64,000 bases of DNA from Chenopodium formosanum. Its lineage: Eukaryota > Streptophyta > Magnoliopsida > Caryophyllales > Amaranthaceae. The notes beneath the pieces were generated by a model that did not search any database, had not been told where the DNA came from, and saw only the letters and a program-made list of their open reading frames with translations. Shown here one piece after another: positions 36,053-48,610 of this stretch. The stretch's first letter is position 1. Each line of letters begins with the position of its first letter. A program made the translations under genes and the position numbers. The DNA lies in NCBI GenBank assembly GCA_024500155.1, contig CM044874.1, positions 67,752,795 to 67,816,794 on the forward strand. Direction: 5' to 3'.

Positions 36053-39004
36053 AACCAACCTATCAATTAAAGAAAATTTGCCAATTACAACCGGTAAAAG
36101 TATATTTTGCGGGTTACAACCAACAAATTTCATTTTTGCAAATTACAACCAAAAAAGTCACTAACATTTTAGACTACAACCAAAATTCGATTTTCAGCCA
36201 CGTTTACCGGAATATGAGCACATTATATCAATAAATGATTTCAAACTAGTATTGACTCGGGATAATTTTTTATATCGATAAATGATTAATGACGTCGTAT
36301 TCCAGCGAAAGTGACCAAAAGTCGGATTTTGGTTGTAGTTTAATATGTTTAATGACTTATTTGGTTGTAATTTGCAAAAATACACTTTGATGGTTGTAAC
36401 TTACAAAATGGGTACTTTTACCGGTAATAATTGGCAAATTTGTCATCAAATAACTAGGTCTCCAGACACTCCCAAATAGTTATTCATTCCGTTCTCCATT
36501 CCTTTGCCTTATACTCACCTAACATCCTTGATACTTATTTTCACCCTCATCCATAAGCAACATAATAAATTAGAAGCTCCAATGGACAACCCCTATAGGC
36601 CTATACATTCACCAGTGTATACAAATGCTATTTTCTTCTTTCTCTGCATGTTCATACACCTTCCTTTACCTTCCACCTCTCCCCTTACTTTCTAAATCCT
36701 ATACACTTCAACTTCACAGCCCTTACCTTGTAGAGTTGCTTACGGTGCAGGACATAGATATGGCCATATAAAATGGGAATGAACAGTTATAAAATTTTGA
36801 ATTTATAAAATATGTATGGGTATTTGAGCCAAGTTAACCAACAAGAGTTGGCTCAAGTGGTAAGCACCTTGATGTCGCTTAAGGGAGATCTCGAGTTTCA
36901 GCCTCACCGAATGCAGAAAACTCTTATTGGGAGACTCACCCACCATAAGCCAGGTATGCAACCCGGGTCAGATCCGGATGGATCAAACTAAAAAAAAAAA
37001 TGTATTTGAGTCAACTTGTGCTATCTAGAAAGCACTCCTAACACCATACACACACAAAAGACAATTTTTCTCTCTATCTTAATCTTTCAAAACTTTTCCC
37101 ACTTGACTTGCCCACCGCCCACAACCCACCACATGTATCAGCTGCAGGTGAATTCAGGTGCTATAAGGATAATTAATGGTTTCAATACCACAGGAAGTTT
37201 CCAATTCTAATGGTATTACTAATTGTGAAAAACAATGGTAATTAGATTCAAGAAGTCTTTCTTATTTGGAGAAAAACCTCTTCACAGATCAATACAAAAT
37301 CTCTAAATCGTTACTGTTTTCATTTGTTATCCGGTGGCTGTGTGGCATATAAATCTGAATACTGTACCTTCCACATTTTAACCCACAGCCAGCCATCAAC
37401 CCATTCTTTTCAATCAATAGGCACATAAATCAACCGGCTTTGCCTGGTTAGCTAAATAATATTACAACCAGCTCCTATTCACTCATATGGAGTGTATGGA
37501 CTCATTAAATTGACTGGAGCTGAACTCCTACATTCTACTCTTGTATTATCAACCTTCTAAATAGATTCAACATCTTCACTCATATGGAGTGTATGGACAC
37601 ATTAAATTGACTGGAGCTGAACTCCTACATTCTACTCTTGTATTATCAACCTTCTAAATAGATTCAACATCTTCACCAACGAAGACAAAGGAGTATTGTC
37701 AATATTCTACAATACTCCATTGGGTTAATGCAATGTAGACAAGGGAGTATTGTCAATATTCTACAAGTTGAAATTTCTGAAGTTTTGCATGAACTTTCGG
37801 CAACCAGTCTATGGAAATAAGCTGGTCAAGCACTAACAAGAAACAAATTATAACGAAGTAGTACATAAATTGGGCTAATGCAACGAAGACAAGGGAGTAT
37901 TGTCATTTTGAAATTTCTGAAGTTTTGCATGAACTTTTCACAACCAGTCTATGGAAATAAAACAGGTCAAGCACAAACAAGAGACAAACTATTACAAAGT
38001 ACATACATTTACACTCACGCAACTTAACACACAAAACAATTAAGACTTGATAATGCACAACAAACACAATAAAACCAATGAACCTGAATCATTGCATATA
38101 GCATAATGTATATCCTAACTGAAGTCTACAAGAAATTTCATAAGCCAAAAGATCAAAAGAATGAAAGAAATGACCAATATCCAAATCCAAAAACAAGTAA
38201 GAGATAGTTAAGCTATGTACCTCCAAATCTTTCACCCCACAACAACAACCTGGTATCCTCTTCCTCATCATCAATCTCATCACCATACCCAAACTCCGCA
38301 TCGCCGCGATAACCAGGCTCACTCCCGTACCCGGATTCGCTCCCCTGCGCATCAAACCCGAACCCCAAATTCGAACCCTCCCTCTCCCCAACCCCATTCC
38401 CCCTATCTCTCTCCCTCTCCCTCTCTCTCCTAGCTTCACTCACATCAGAAGCCCAACCATTAGCATTCCCACTAGCTCCACCATTCACAAACAACTCCCC
38501 ACTCGAATCGGTCCCGCCTGCCGCCACCATAAAATCCGAGCAAGTAGCCGTTGCCGTAGCCCCAACTGAGCAACCCCGCCCATTTCGGGTCCCACTACGA
38601 TCACTGCTCCTCCCAGAAACCGACCGTGACCCACCTCGACGACGTCGTTTCTTCGCCATCCAACGAAACTTATCCTTCCTACTGTTATAGCTACGGGATT
38701 TATCACCACCATCGTCGAAAAGACTGAGCTTGGAGAAATCAATTGAGTCAATTGAAAGTGAAAACAGAGAAGTAGCTCGATCTGCTAAACAAGGACGTTT
38801 AGGATGAAGCCCAGATGTTTTTTTATGATTAGGGTTTGAATTTAAATTGGAATTGGTTGAAATGTAAGAATCAGAATCTAGGGTTTTGGAATTGGAATTG
38901 GGATTGGAATTAGGGTTTGTGTAATTGTTGAAGGGTTTCCATGTATGGAGTTGCAATAAGCATGAATCAATCGAATTGCGAGATGTTAGGGATTTAGGAG
39001 ACAT
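34012..39004 (-). CDS. Conserved plant protein of unknown function, Ser/Arg/Gly-rich (2 exons)
   Basis: Exon 1 runs 39004-38221 and ends at the donor TTTGGAG|GTACAT. Exon 2 runs 34118-34012, after the acceptor TTGTTATAG. Phases fit and the total is 296 residues with no frame break. The N-terminus MSPKSLTSRNSIDSC is followed by an Asn/Pro/Ser-rich stretch, LHPKRPCLADRATSLFSLSI (about residues 70-90), a very basic patch RWMAKKRRRRGGSRSVSGRS (about 113-132) that looks like a nuclear localisation signal, a Gly/Ser region, an Arg/Glu repeat, an acidic DEIDDEEED stretch near 250, and a basic C-terminus with HHRGRRKKHDWRMM. I recognise the pattern from other plants but know no function. Nuclear location is an inference. 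Confidence 0.85.
34884..34979. mobile_element. Stowaway-type MITE
   Basis: Ends CTCCCTCGGTCCCC and (right, reverse complement) CTCCCTCTCTC, flanked by TA at 34882-34883 and 34980-34981. Confidence 0.7.
36071..36444. mobile_element. MULE-type MITE with long inverted repeats
   Basis: Arms of about 150 bp; the ends are AGAAAATTTGCCAATTACAA and (right, reverse complement) GACAAATTTGCCAATTATTA. Flanked by 9-bp duplications ATCAATTAA (36062-36070) and ATCAAATAA (36445-36453). The arms contain repeated CAAATTACAACC, similar in style to the TIRs of the MULE at 53873-59356. Confidence 0.8.
36836..37001 (+). mobile_element. tRNA-derived SINE
   Basis: The head has an A-box-like TTGGCTCAAGTGGTAAGC and a B-box-like GATCTCGAGTTTCAGCC, followed by a short body and a 10-base A tail. 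It is flanked by a 16-bp target duplication, GTATTTGAGCCAAGTT (36820-36835) and GTATTTGAGTCAACTT (37002-37017), with two mismatches. Confidence 0.85.
37479..37950. repeat. Local tandem duplications
   Basis: A segment of about 97 bp beginning CACTCATATGGAGTGTATGG occurs at about 37480 and 37577. Pieces with GACAAGGGAGTATTGTCA recur at about 37680, 37738 and 37880, and a block with TTCTGAAGTTTTGCATGAAC at 37775 and 37915. Confidence 0.8.
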
Positions 39005-39357
39005 AATTTACAGAAATTATCCAGAATTTGGTGAAGAGATTAAATTACAATTGGGGTAAAAGGGGCTGGATTTGAATTTGAGGAAATTAGAGATAAATAT
39101 ATAAATAAATAAAAATTGGAAGGAATTGTGAAGAGAGTTTACACAAAGTAGCAGTAAAAGTTGCAGAAGATTGAGGTTGAAGATGAAAGTGATGGTGATG
39201 GATAGATTCTAGAATAGAATACAAGTACTAGAATTGACATATACGGAGTACTTTCAAACAACCTGATGAGTGGTGTACAAAATACAATAAATATCGTATT
39301 CCCTCTTTTTTTTTTTTTTTTTTTTTTCGTCGTCATATTCCTTCCGTAATTTTATAA
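39005..39357. other. 5' flank and promoter side of the unknown gene
   Basis: Leader and promoter of the gene starting at 39004 should lie here. A decayed Stowaway-like stretch with a T run (39300-39345) is followed by the TAA target site of the Harbinger element. Nothing else is recognisable. Confidence 0.45.
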
Positions 39358-39799
39358 GAGCATAGTCATCCATTGCCCAAGGCATTGGTGGTCATCACAT
39401 TTTTTTTATCAATTTATCCCTCTTCTACCTCATTCATGCCCAACTCCCATACTTACTTTTGCCCATGCCCTTCCATTGGTTGCCCTATAATTTTGTGGTT
39501 ATTGATTTTCTCTTTCTTACTTATACTCTACCCCATCATGACTATATGAATTAAATAATTAATTAAATTATTACATTATTTAATCAACATTGATTAAACG
39601 TAATTAAAAAATTATTCAATATTAATGTAAATTGTGATCTAATAATCGTTAATTAAGTAAAAAAAATGATAAGATGATACGATATCATATTATTTGACAA
39701 TACGATAATAAATCTTAAAAATATAACAATACATAGAACATTTCTTTAAAAAAATTAGCATGATATTTAAATAAAAATAGCTAAAATTGCAATAATATA

Positions 39800-40249
39800 T
39801 TATTGTCGATTATTATGCCTATTATTACCCCCAAACTTGAGCCACAAATGTTCCACTAAATCCGATTTTAGGGCTCTATGCATATCTTCATCACGAACAC
39901 GAGCTCTATTAGGCATGTAATTTTCCAAACTTGCAATTCGATTTTCACTATTTTGATATTGAAATGGTTCATTATTATTTCTGTTGCTTGAAGATGGAGG
40001 TGATGCTTGATCATATTCGGTCGGATCATAATATGTTGTATATGTATCTCGTTCATCCTCAACGATCATGTTGTGCATAATAATGCAAGCTATCATAATA
40101 TTTCCCAACATTGATGCATCACGAGCAAGAGCAGGATTTCTTATTATTGCAAAGCGAGCCTGTAATACCCCAAAAGCACGTTCAACGTCCTTTCGCATAC
40201 TTTCCTGTTTCTTAGCAAAAAGTCCCTCTTTTTCGTTTTGTGGGAGGGA
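39800..40249 (-). pseudogene. Harbinger transposase, C-terminal part
   Basis: Contains ESMRKDVERAFGVLQARFAI, which carries the catalytic Glu region of plant Harbinger transposases, then MIACIIMHNMIVEDERD. It ends near 39800. The reading continues from the fragment at 45823-46744 across the CACTA insertion. Confidence 0.85.
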
Positions 40250-41989
40250 TATCACTACTACAAAAAAGGGCAAAGTAACCACTCATAAGACACCATTTAT
40301 AGCATTAAACTGGTTTCTTAAATAAAGAAACCATTAATTTAAGAAATATGGTTTCTTAGGATAAAATAAAAAACCACTCATTAAATAGGTCAGGTATGGT
40401 GTCTTTGATTAAATAAGATAAATTAAATCTAAACGATGGGTCAAAGATACCATAACAAGTGAAAATTGGTTTCTTAGCAAACATATATACGGTAAATAAT
40501 AATACCCATTATTTTTTTTAATTGATACCCATTTTCGAGGCTGGCTCAACCCAGCACGGTGCTGGACCAACACAGGGGTAAGGCGGTCATTTAAATGAAA
40601 GTATTGTGGTTGTATTGACACTGTTCATACATATATCTATACAACTACAAGCTAAGAGAATTATCTACATGTTTCATCATGTATATTTCGTTGGTCATCT
40701 TCCCTAATTTTATTTGATTTCCCGCTTTATTCTCTCTCCTCAATACTTCCTCTTATAAGCCACCATTGATGGCCTTCCTCTACCACCAAATTCTTGCCCG
40801 TTCCCCCTCCCATCAACCTGCTGCCCTTTTTCTTCCATTTTTCATTTTTCTTCTTTCCGGCCACCCAGCCGCTTTCTGGGTTTTCAATGACGGGTGGGTT
40901 TTGAAGATAGGTTTTTGGGTTGTGTGGATGGCCTAAGGTGGTCGAAATCAAGGATGGGTGGGTTTCGAAGGAATATACATAGGACAATATCACCAAGATA
41001 CCTAACAATAAAAATGTTTACATGACAGATGACAACAACTGATCTCTATTTTTATAAGACAAATAGAAGCAAAATATGACAATAACATATTGAAATATGA
41101 CAATATAAATGTTTACATGACAATAAAATTTAACTATATCTACCCTTTCCCTATGTCCTAAACCTTATACCTAATAGTCCATGTCATCAATCCAAACCTC
41201 CCAAAATAGACAACGATCCAATAGTCCATGTCATCAATCTAAACATCCCAGAATAACTCAATCACAAACAGCCAATAAATATGATAAAGGAACCACTCGT
41301 CCATGTCATCAATCCAAACCTTCCAAAATGGACTAATCACAATCATTCCACGACATAAAGAACCAATTACCTTTATTCTTGATCAGCTACATGGATTCAG
41401 CTATTCAGCTGATAGAGCCCAAAATACTAAGTAGTGGGACAACTCAGCAAATTAAGAGACATGGCAGGATTATGATACAACTAATTACGAGAAAATGCAT
41501 AATCAAATTTTTTAAAAGGTTTGCTAACAGCAGTAATTTACAACTAAATAAATGTAACGACAACAAACTAATCTAACAATGACAGTAATTTACATTCAAT
41601 TGACAACAATTTATTCACTTATGAAAATAACTGTTACAATTATACTAGAATCGCTAACAACTTTTGAAGTGAATTATTGTTACATGGACTTTTCTTTTAA
41701 TTAATATTCAAATAGGATTGTTAAATGGTTTGTTACTCAATTAGGATTGATAATTGGATGTGACTTTGTTATCTTAATGGAATGCTTAGAATCAACTACA
41801 TTTAACAAAGTCTAATAAGTTCAGGTCAACTCAATTCCTAACAAGTTCAGTTCAGTTCAGTTCAATTGAGTTCAACTCAAATCAAATCCTAATGAATTGT
41901 TTATGAGAGAAGGAAATTAGGAAACGAGAACTAAACTAAAAGCTAATTGGACCTGAACTTAACTTAAGTTGAAGAGAAGAGACCCTTAA

Positions 41990-42131
41990 TCCTAATTGAA
42001 TCCTTTGAAGAAGCCTTTAATCCTAATTGAATCCTTTGAAGGCCCCTTTATCCAAATTGAATCCTTTGAAGAAGCCTTTAATCCTAATTGAATCCTTTGA
42101 AGGCCCCTTTATCCAAATTGAATCCTTTGAT
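41990..42131. repeat. 58-bp tandem repeat
   Basis: Alternating units with TTTAATCCTAATTGAATCC and CCCTTTATCCAAATTGAATC, about two and a half copies. Just upstream (41846-41870) is a CAGTT microsatellite. Confidence 0.8.
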
Positions 42132-42263
42132 ATTCAAATGTCGATTAACATTCTTTAACAATCCTAATTATAGTTAAACACTATTATCAATGTAATTGAA
42201 ACTCAAATTGAATCCTTTGAAATTCAATTTAAACACTATTAACATTCCTCATCATAGTAAAAC

Positions 42264-43218
42264 ATGTAGGAGTTTATAGGTACTAATTGCGGAAAAACAT
42301 GAATCATATTCATACAGTATCTAATCCCAAGATGTAATTCATAACACATAAAGAACATATAATTGTACCTTTAAAGCGTGATTCCACGTGCGATCAAGCA
42401 AGAATAATGGGAGATAAAGAACACCAAGCGTGATTCCTCTACTTGGTCCACGGGCACAGATTAAACATCCACCAATGCTAGTTAGTCGTGATTGAACGCT
42501 GCAATCAGCCTTCGACGGAGAAGAGAGACACAAGCTAACCACGAACCACCGCGACGAACACCACGAGCCACCACGAGGGGGCGCCGGACGTACGAACGAG
42601 GGGAGAGGGAGGGCCGTGAGGTGAGGAGAGTGTTTAGGGTTTTGGGACTTGGTTGTTTGTTTCACAATCTACTGTATGTTGATTGTCTATTCAACCCTAG
42701 GCATGGATCTTATTTATAGATCACATCTCTAAATAAGAGTCCATGTCAAGCCCAAACACCTTATCTCAAACACACTACTCTAGCTCAACACTCTATATGG
42801 TATGTCATAATCTCATGAGGCCCATTAATAAGCCTCTTACTTGTTTAACCCAATATCCTTGTTGTGTGACCTCATAGGATCCATTCTATTGGGATTTGGA
42901 CTATTTAACTAGCTCAAAGATCATTTGTCATATCTAGAACCAAACAATGACGACCCAAAAGAACGAACTTATTATCTCCATAATAGTGATCCTTGATATA
43001 TCTAGTAATTACACTTATCGAAGACACTATTAATTCAAAACAATGTAATTGAAAGTTAAATCCTATATACAATCCTTATTGGAATTGAACTCAATTACCA
43101 ATCCTAATATAAAATGAAATGCATTTAACAACCTTAAATGAGACTCAACTTATCCTAATTATAGTTAAAAAAAACTATTCTTTTATTAATGAAAATATGA
43201 TAAATAAATGCCAACAAC
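42264..43218 (-). mobile_element. Possible solo Copia-type LTR inside the CACTA element
   Basis: The minus strand would start TGTTGGCATTTA and end CTCCTACA, with a TATA-like CTATAAATAAG near 42712 and a CT/AC-rich leader after it. No matching 5-bp target duplication was found, so boundaries are tentative. Confidence 0.35.
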
Positions 43219-44839
43219 ACTTTATGTTCTTGATGTCAATATCAGACATTAAGAAATAAAGGTATGACATTAACACCAAATTCAATGACAATACAATTCT
43301 ACCTCGTTGCTAATACCCCAAAACACAATCCCCCAAACCCTCTATTAACCCTAAACCCCAAACCCCATTACATTATGACAATGTATATGTCAACATTACA
43401 ATATATATGTTAATATGACAATATAAATAAATAAGATAACTATGTCTATAAAAAAAAAAACATATTACAATATGACAGTGTATATGTCAACACGACAATA
43501 CATGATAAATGTCATGTTATCATAAATGTCATGTCATGTCATCATAAATGTCATGTCATCATCAGACAAACCTTCTGTTAACCCTCTGTTATGTTATCAT
43601 AAATGTCATGTTATTCAACCTCATTTGCATAATAACGGACCAATCGTTGTAACGGTCTTGGAAAGCGCGCCAATGATGTATAAATATGGGCATACAAATT
43701 CATACGTACAAAATAAGGGCCCACCAATAACATTTAATATTGATAAAATTGGTGCGCTGGTCCAGCACTTTGCTAGGCTAAGCGTCACCCACCCATTATC
43801 ACGACATAAACTTTTTTTTATAAAACCTATTGACTCCTCTTCATCATTTTGGATTATACTCCGTATCATTCTTCTCTTTTTCATCTCAGTTCATCCTCAC
43901 TCAAGAAGAACCCTAACACTTCAAATCAACGACAATCTTGATTTTTTCTCCATAAATATACAAGAATATTGTTCTGAATAAGCTGGTCTATCAAAACCCT
44001 CAATTAATTTGATAAATATGTGGTTTCTCTCTCATTGACTTCTTTATCTATGCAAATTTGGTTCAAATTGAGACTTATTTGGCTATTTTGAGCACGGTAA
44101 TGGTGTTTTCTCACAAAAAGAACTTCATTTTTCGATGATTATTTGATTTTCTTGATCCGATGTTATTATCAATTTTTTTTTGTAAATTTTGAATTTTCTG
44201 TTTTTTTGCATTTTGTTGTGTTTCGAGATTTCTTCAACTGGATTATTGTTGTTTTTTGTTTTCTTGTGTTCAATTTCAAAATATTGGAGTTAGATTGTGA
44301 TTTTTTTTTTTTTATAAATTACTTGCTAATAATTGAATTTCTTAGAAGTTTTGGCGACAAGGGATAGAGAATCCGAGTCGTGTAAGACGGTAAAGGCATT
44401 GGAGGATGTCGATGGTGGAACGGCGCTGGTATCTCTCTTTTATTGTCTTCTAATTTCAACTAATTTCTTTATAAAATTTTAGGGTTCATATTTTGTAATT
44501 CAGTTTAATTGTAGTAGTTTTTGGGTGTTTTTTGAAGAACACGGTTTATGGGTATATACAATATTTCGATTCAATGGTCTTAATTAGTATTAATTGATAC
44601 TTTAACTAATTTGAATCCATTGCTGCGTTTTTTTTTTTTTTTACTTGATATGCTTATTTTGACTATTTTTTGAATTAATTTTGTAGATCTCGTTTTAATT
44701 GAGCTTTTGTATTGAATTTCAGATACACAGATGGTGGTTGTGGACTTGTGGTGATGACAAAGCTTGAGTAACAAGGCTAGTCGGCCATTTTTGTTTGTCG
44801 AAAAACCCCCCAAATCGAAAAACCCCAAATCGAAATCTA

Positions 44840-45160
44840 GGGTTTCCATTTGGGGGGTTTTTTGGTTCTTTTGGGGTGGTGGTTTAGGGGGGAAAGGTGG
44901 TGGGGATGGCGGGGGGTGGGGCGAAAGTGGTTCGCCGGGGAGGGGTTTGGGTACCGGCCGTGAAGGGAGGGGGGGTTTTTGAGGTGGGGAAGGGGTTTAA
45001 GGGGAGGGGAAACGCAGGGTGAAGGGGAGGGGGTGTCGAAGGGTGGGGGGCTGCCCTCGCCGGCGAAAATGGACCACCGGCGCAGGAGGAGGGGTGGGTT
45101 CGGGGGGTGGTGGCTGGTGGTCGGCCGTTGGGGGTGGGGTGGGTCTTGGGTGGTTGGGTT
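44840..45160 (+). repeat. G-rich tract inside the CACTA element
   Basis: About 300 bp with many GGG and GGGG runs on the plus strand, able to form G-quadruplexes. Open frames over it are Gly/Trp-rich and look accidental. Confidence 0.6.
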
Positions 45161-45822
45161 TTTTTTTTTTTTTTTTAATTTTTAAAGTTTTTTTATTAAT
45201 AAATTAATTAATATTTCAACAACCAATTAGAGGCTACCACGTGGCACATTAGTCATTAAGGGCATTTGATGACATTTTTCTTAAACTCAAAAGTATTTGG
45301 TGAATTTGAAAATTTTGATGGGTATTTGGTGAATAAAAAAATAACTCAGAGGCATTTGGTATAAATTCCATTAAATTAATACTCCAACATTGAAATAAAT
45401 TAAAAGAAGAAGTCATAACGTTTACTTATTCTCCATAATTTTGTTTTTATGTTTAAATGAGTTTTGTTTGATTTTGATTTCATATTTTACACGAAATAAT
45501 AATAATAATAATGATAATTATTATTATATTTTTTTTAAAAAAAAAAAAAAAGTCTAAGAGACCATAGTTGTAACAACTCTAGTCTCTTATATTATATCTA
45601 AGAAACCACACTTCTGACAAAACAAGTTTCTCATCCTTCTATATAAACTGCTTAAAGAAAGACCTAAGACACCATGCTTCTTTCAAGTTTGGTTTCTAAG
45701 TAATATTTAAGAAACCATACAGAATATATATGCTAAGAGACCATTGAGATAGAAACCATACCAGTTATGGTCTCTTAGGCCTATTTCAAATGGTTTCTTT
45801 GCCATTTTTTTTAGTAGTGTAT

Positions 45823-46744
45823 GGTGGGAATAAATGCTGCCTATCTAGGATATATACCATCAATAAGGTAATATCCCATATTGTAAGGGTGGTTGTTTAT
45901 GACATAGTTAATAGAGGATGCACGACCTTCAAACACATCATTAAATAATGGAAATCTATCAAGAACATTGATATCATTACGACTACCCGGTGTCCCAAAA
46001 AAAGCATGCTAAATCCAAAGATCATATGACGCCACGGCTTCCAAAATTAATGTGGGCTTTCCGGAAATGTATGCAATAGATGGATCCGAGCATTCCTGGG
46101 AAACCTCTTTGTTCTCTAATTCTCAATAATTTTACCAAATCTTCTTCATTGGGTTTCCTAAGGTATTCATCGCTAAAGTAAGAAACAATACCTTCTACAA
46201 AATGTTGTAAGCAATCTCTTGCAAGAGATCCCCTAATCCAAATGTAGTCTTCCACAAAATCAGCAGAGGTACCATATGCTATTAACCTCATAGCCGCTGT
46301 GCATTTCTGCAATGCTAAAGCACCAAATCTACCAGTAGCATCTTTCCTCTCTTGAAAGAACAAATGACGTTCTTCCAAAGTAATTTTTATGCAGAGAAAG
46401 ACATGTTGCCTCATTCAAAATCTTCGACGGAATAGATGTGCAGGGAACACCAGAGGATCTGCAAAGTAGTCGTTCCATAAACGAGCTTGACCATCTTCAC
46501 GATGTCTTTCAACAGGTTTCCTTGGTGCCTTCGGAATTTGATTTAAAGTTTGATATATTTCAACTGGATTGGACATCATTACTTGATCCATCATTCGATC
46601 AATATCTCGATTTGTTTGTCTACGCCTTTCATAACGTTCATCATCACTGTCATTTGATAATTGGATTAGTAGATTAGAAACATTTTCAGAATTTAAAGAA
46701 TTGGAAGAGGAATTAGAAGAGTTAGAAGTTTCTTCTGAAGACAT
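45823..46744 (-). pseudogene. Harbinger transposase, N-terminal part (decayed)
   Basis: Starts MSSEETSNSSNSSSNSLNSE at 46744. A TGA follows FRRRF where relatives have Arg (a CGA to TGA change). Further on come RHLFFQERKDATGRFGALAL and GMLGSIYCIHF. In plant Harbinger transposases the last block normally carries the first catalytic Asp (SIDC); here it is Tyr. A small deletion and shift follow, then in another frame GTPGSRNDINVLD with the second Asp. Two more stops occur before the CACTA insertion at 45819. It cannot encode an active enzyme. Confidence 0.85.
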
Positions 46745-47319
46745 ATTTTATGAAAGATAGTTTAATTTGAGAATAGAAGGTTGAATGAAAAGCTAATTGA
46801 TATAAACCATTTTATAGCACTATGGTGCATGTATGCTATCAAAACACATACGTACACACAATAATTCCATTACTCAAAACAATACATGTCTTCCATTGAG
46901 TAGCCATATCAATTGTATTTTTGTGATAGTTAATGTCTGTAAAGATGCTTGTATATTGATTCTTTAGGTAGGGTATTATCCATGCATCAACTTTTTCAGT
47001 AAATAAATGTTACTTGTTGCATTGATACATATATCAATGCACTATACCCTTCAAAAAATAATTGATACTTTTTTTTTCAGTGATATGTACATCGATGCAC
47101 CAGTATTTTAGTAAATAATTTATAAAATAATATATTTATTTTAAAAAACACACTAGTAATAAGTAAACATATATTATTAATTAAAAACGACAATACAATA
47201 AAACATAACTATTAATATCTAAAACACACTTAAACTTAATTGCGAAAAAAAAAATCCAACAATGGTAAACATAAACTAATTAGAACCAATCACAATAACT
47301 TAAAGCAAACAATAATTAA

Positions 47320-48610
47320 CTAATATGATGGAAATAACTTCTTCACTAAACTATATCTCAGCTCTTGACCTGTTTCAGATAAGTATGACTTTAAATCAAG
47401 ATGCTTGAACAACTCCATATTAATTTTCCTTTGCTTTCTTGCTTCTCTTTCCCTTTCTAACTGAGTCTTTTCCCTTTCCACTTGAAACAACTCTACTTCC
47501 TCTTCTCTCCAGTACTTTAATCTTGTAAGTTCAATTTCTGTTTCTGTTTGTCGTGTTATGTTCATGTTTTGGACCGTATCCAACCAATTTTGCCATGCTT
47601 CTGATGGCATATTCGCCATTTTACTCTTACCTTTGTTTTTGCTGGATTCATTGCTTGAAGGGAAGCCAGAACACCCAATATCACCACTGGTTAGTGTATC
47701 TGGGTTTGTTGATGATGAGTAGTTACCATCTTCATTCATCCTCATTCTTTTTGACTCGCTACCTTGAATGGATGTCTTTTTCTTGCAAGTGTCAATAATA
47801 TTTTCAGCCGGCTTCCAAGCACCATGTTAATTTAGAATATCCCAAGCATGTTGATCGTGAAAGGTTTTAGACATCAACTTTGTCTTGGTGTTGTCGGCAG
47901 CATAGATCTTATACGTTGTTTTCATAAAATCTTCATCATTCTCACCACTTCCCCTTCTAGATTGAGCATTAGCAAATGAACCACAAAATTTAGAGCATGA
48001 AGCATTTATCCTTCTCCACCGACATCTAAGTTGCTCTAAACCTCTAACCTTTAACAAATCTTCTTGTGTAACCCCTTCTGTACCTACCTCAAAACACTTT
48101 TGTTTATATACTCTAACATTATCATACATTTGTTCAATTTTCTTCCAGAAAACTTCCCCTTTTTGGCTGGTATTAGTTTTTTTTTTTTTTTTTTTTGACT
48201 AACCTCAAGCCTTTATCAGTTTCTTCAACTTCTTCCTCCTCATCACCGTCATCTGATGGTGCGTTCGATCTTGTGACATAGTAAAATGTTGTGAGACAAG
48301 AAATGTGGATTCATCTTGAGATAATTGAAAATTTTGAAAAGATTAGCAATTTGTAGCTGGAAAATCATCTTGACTAAATGAGATGTTTGGATATTGTGGT
48401 GGCCGTTGAGAGAATTGAGTAAAAGAATTTGAATTTGAGAAATTTACATTTCCAGAAACGTAAGTAGAAAATTGTGTTAAATCAGGTGTTAAATCAAAAT
48501 TCAGAACAATAGGATGATTAGAAAAAGAGGGATGAATATTTAAATTATTTTGAAGTTATGATGATTTTTTGGGATTTTTTTTTTCCTTTGGGATTTTGGG
48601 TTATTCATCT
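47320..48610 (-). pseudogene. Harbinger ORF1 (Myb-like/NAM-associated), T1 copy
   Basis: Minus-strand blocks are an N-terminal Ser/Gln/Asn-rich part (near 48600-48250), RVYKQKCFEVGTEGVTQEDL with LRCRWRRIN, FHDQHAWDIL, and a C-terminal coiled-coil region MPSEAWQNWLDTVQNMNITR ending LVKKLFPSY at 47320. In PIF/Harbinger elements ORF1 binds DNA through a Myb/SANT-like domain and is needed with ORF2 for transposition. In T1 the SANT start is deleted at about 48207 and a T run interrupts it, so it is dead. Confidence 0.8.

Larger units (their letters stand above)
34119..38220 (-). other. 4.1-kb intron of the unknown gene
   Basis: Contains a Stowaway-type MITE (34884-34979), an AT microsatellite (36011-36050), a MULE-type MITE (36071-36444), a SINE (36836-37001) and local tandem duplications at 37479-37950. 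No other coding sequence is convincing. Confidence 0.8.
40253..45819. mobile_element. CACTA (En/Spm-like) element, non-autonomous
   Basis: Ends CACTACTACAAAAAAGGGC and (right, reverse complement) CACTACTAAAAAAAATGGC, flanked by a 3-bp duplication TAT (40250-40252, 45820-45822). Subterminal regions on both sides carry many copies of TAAGAAACCAT in both orientations, as expected for CACTA elements. No TNPD-like transposase was found in 5.6 kb, so it appears non-autonomous. It carries a possible solo LTR and a G-rich tract. Confidence 0.88.

Noticed and set aside
42339..42719. Possible captured gene in the CACTA element
   Set aside because: The open frames on both strands show no known domain; the region looks like an LTR leader (TATA-like box, CT/AC-rich stretch).
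44764..45207. Gly/Trp-rich open frames
   Set aside because: A product of the G-rich tract; three overlapping frames are equally open, and there is no conserved motif.
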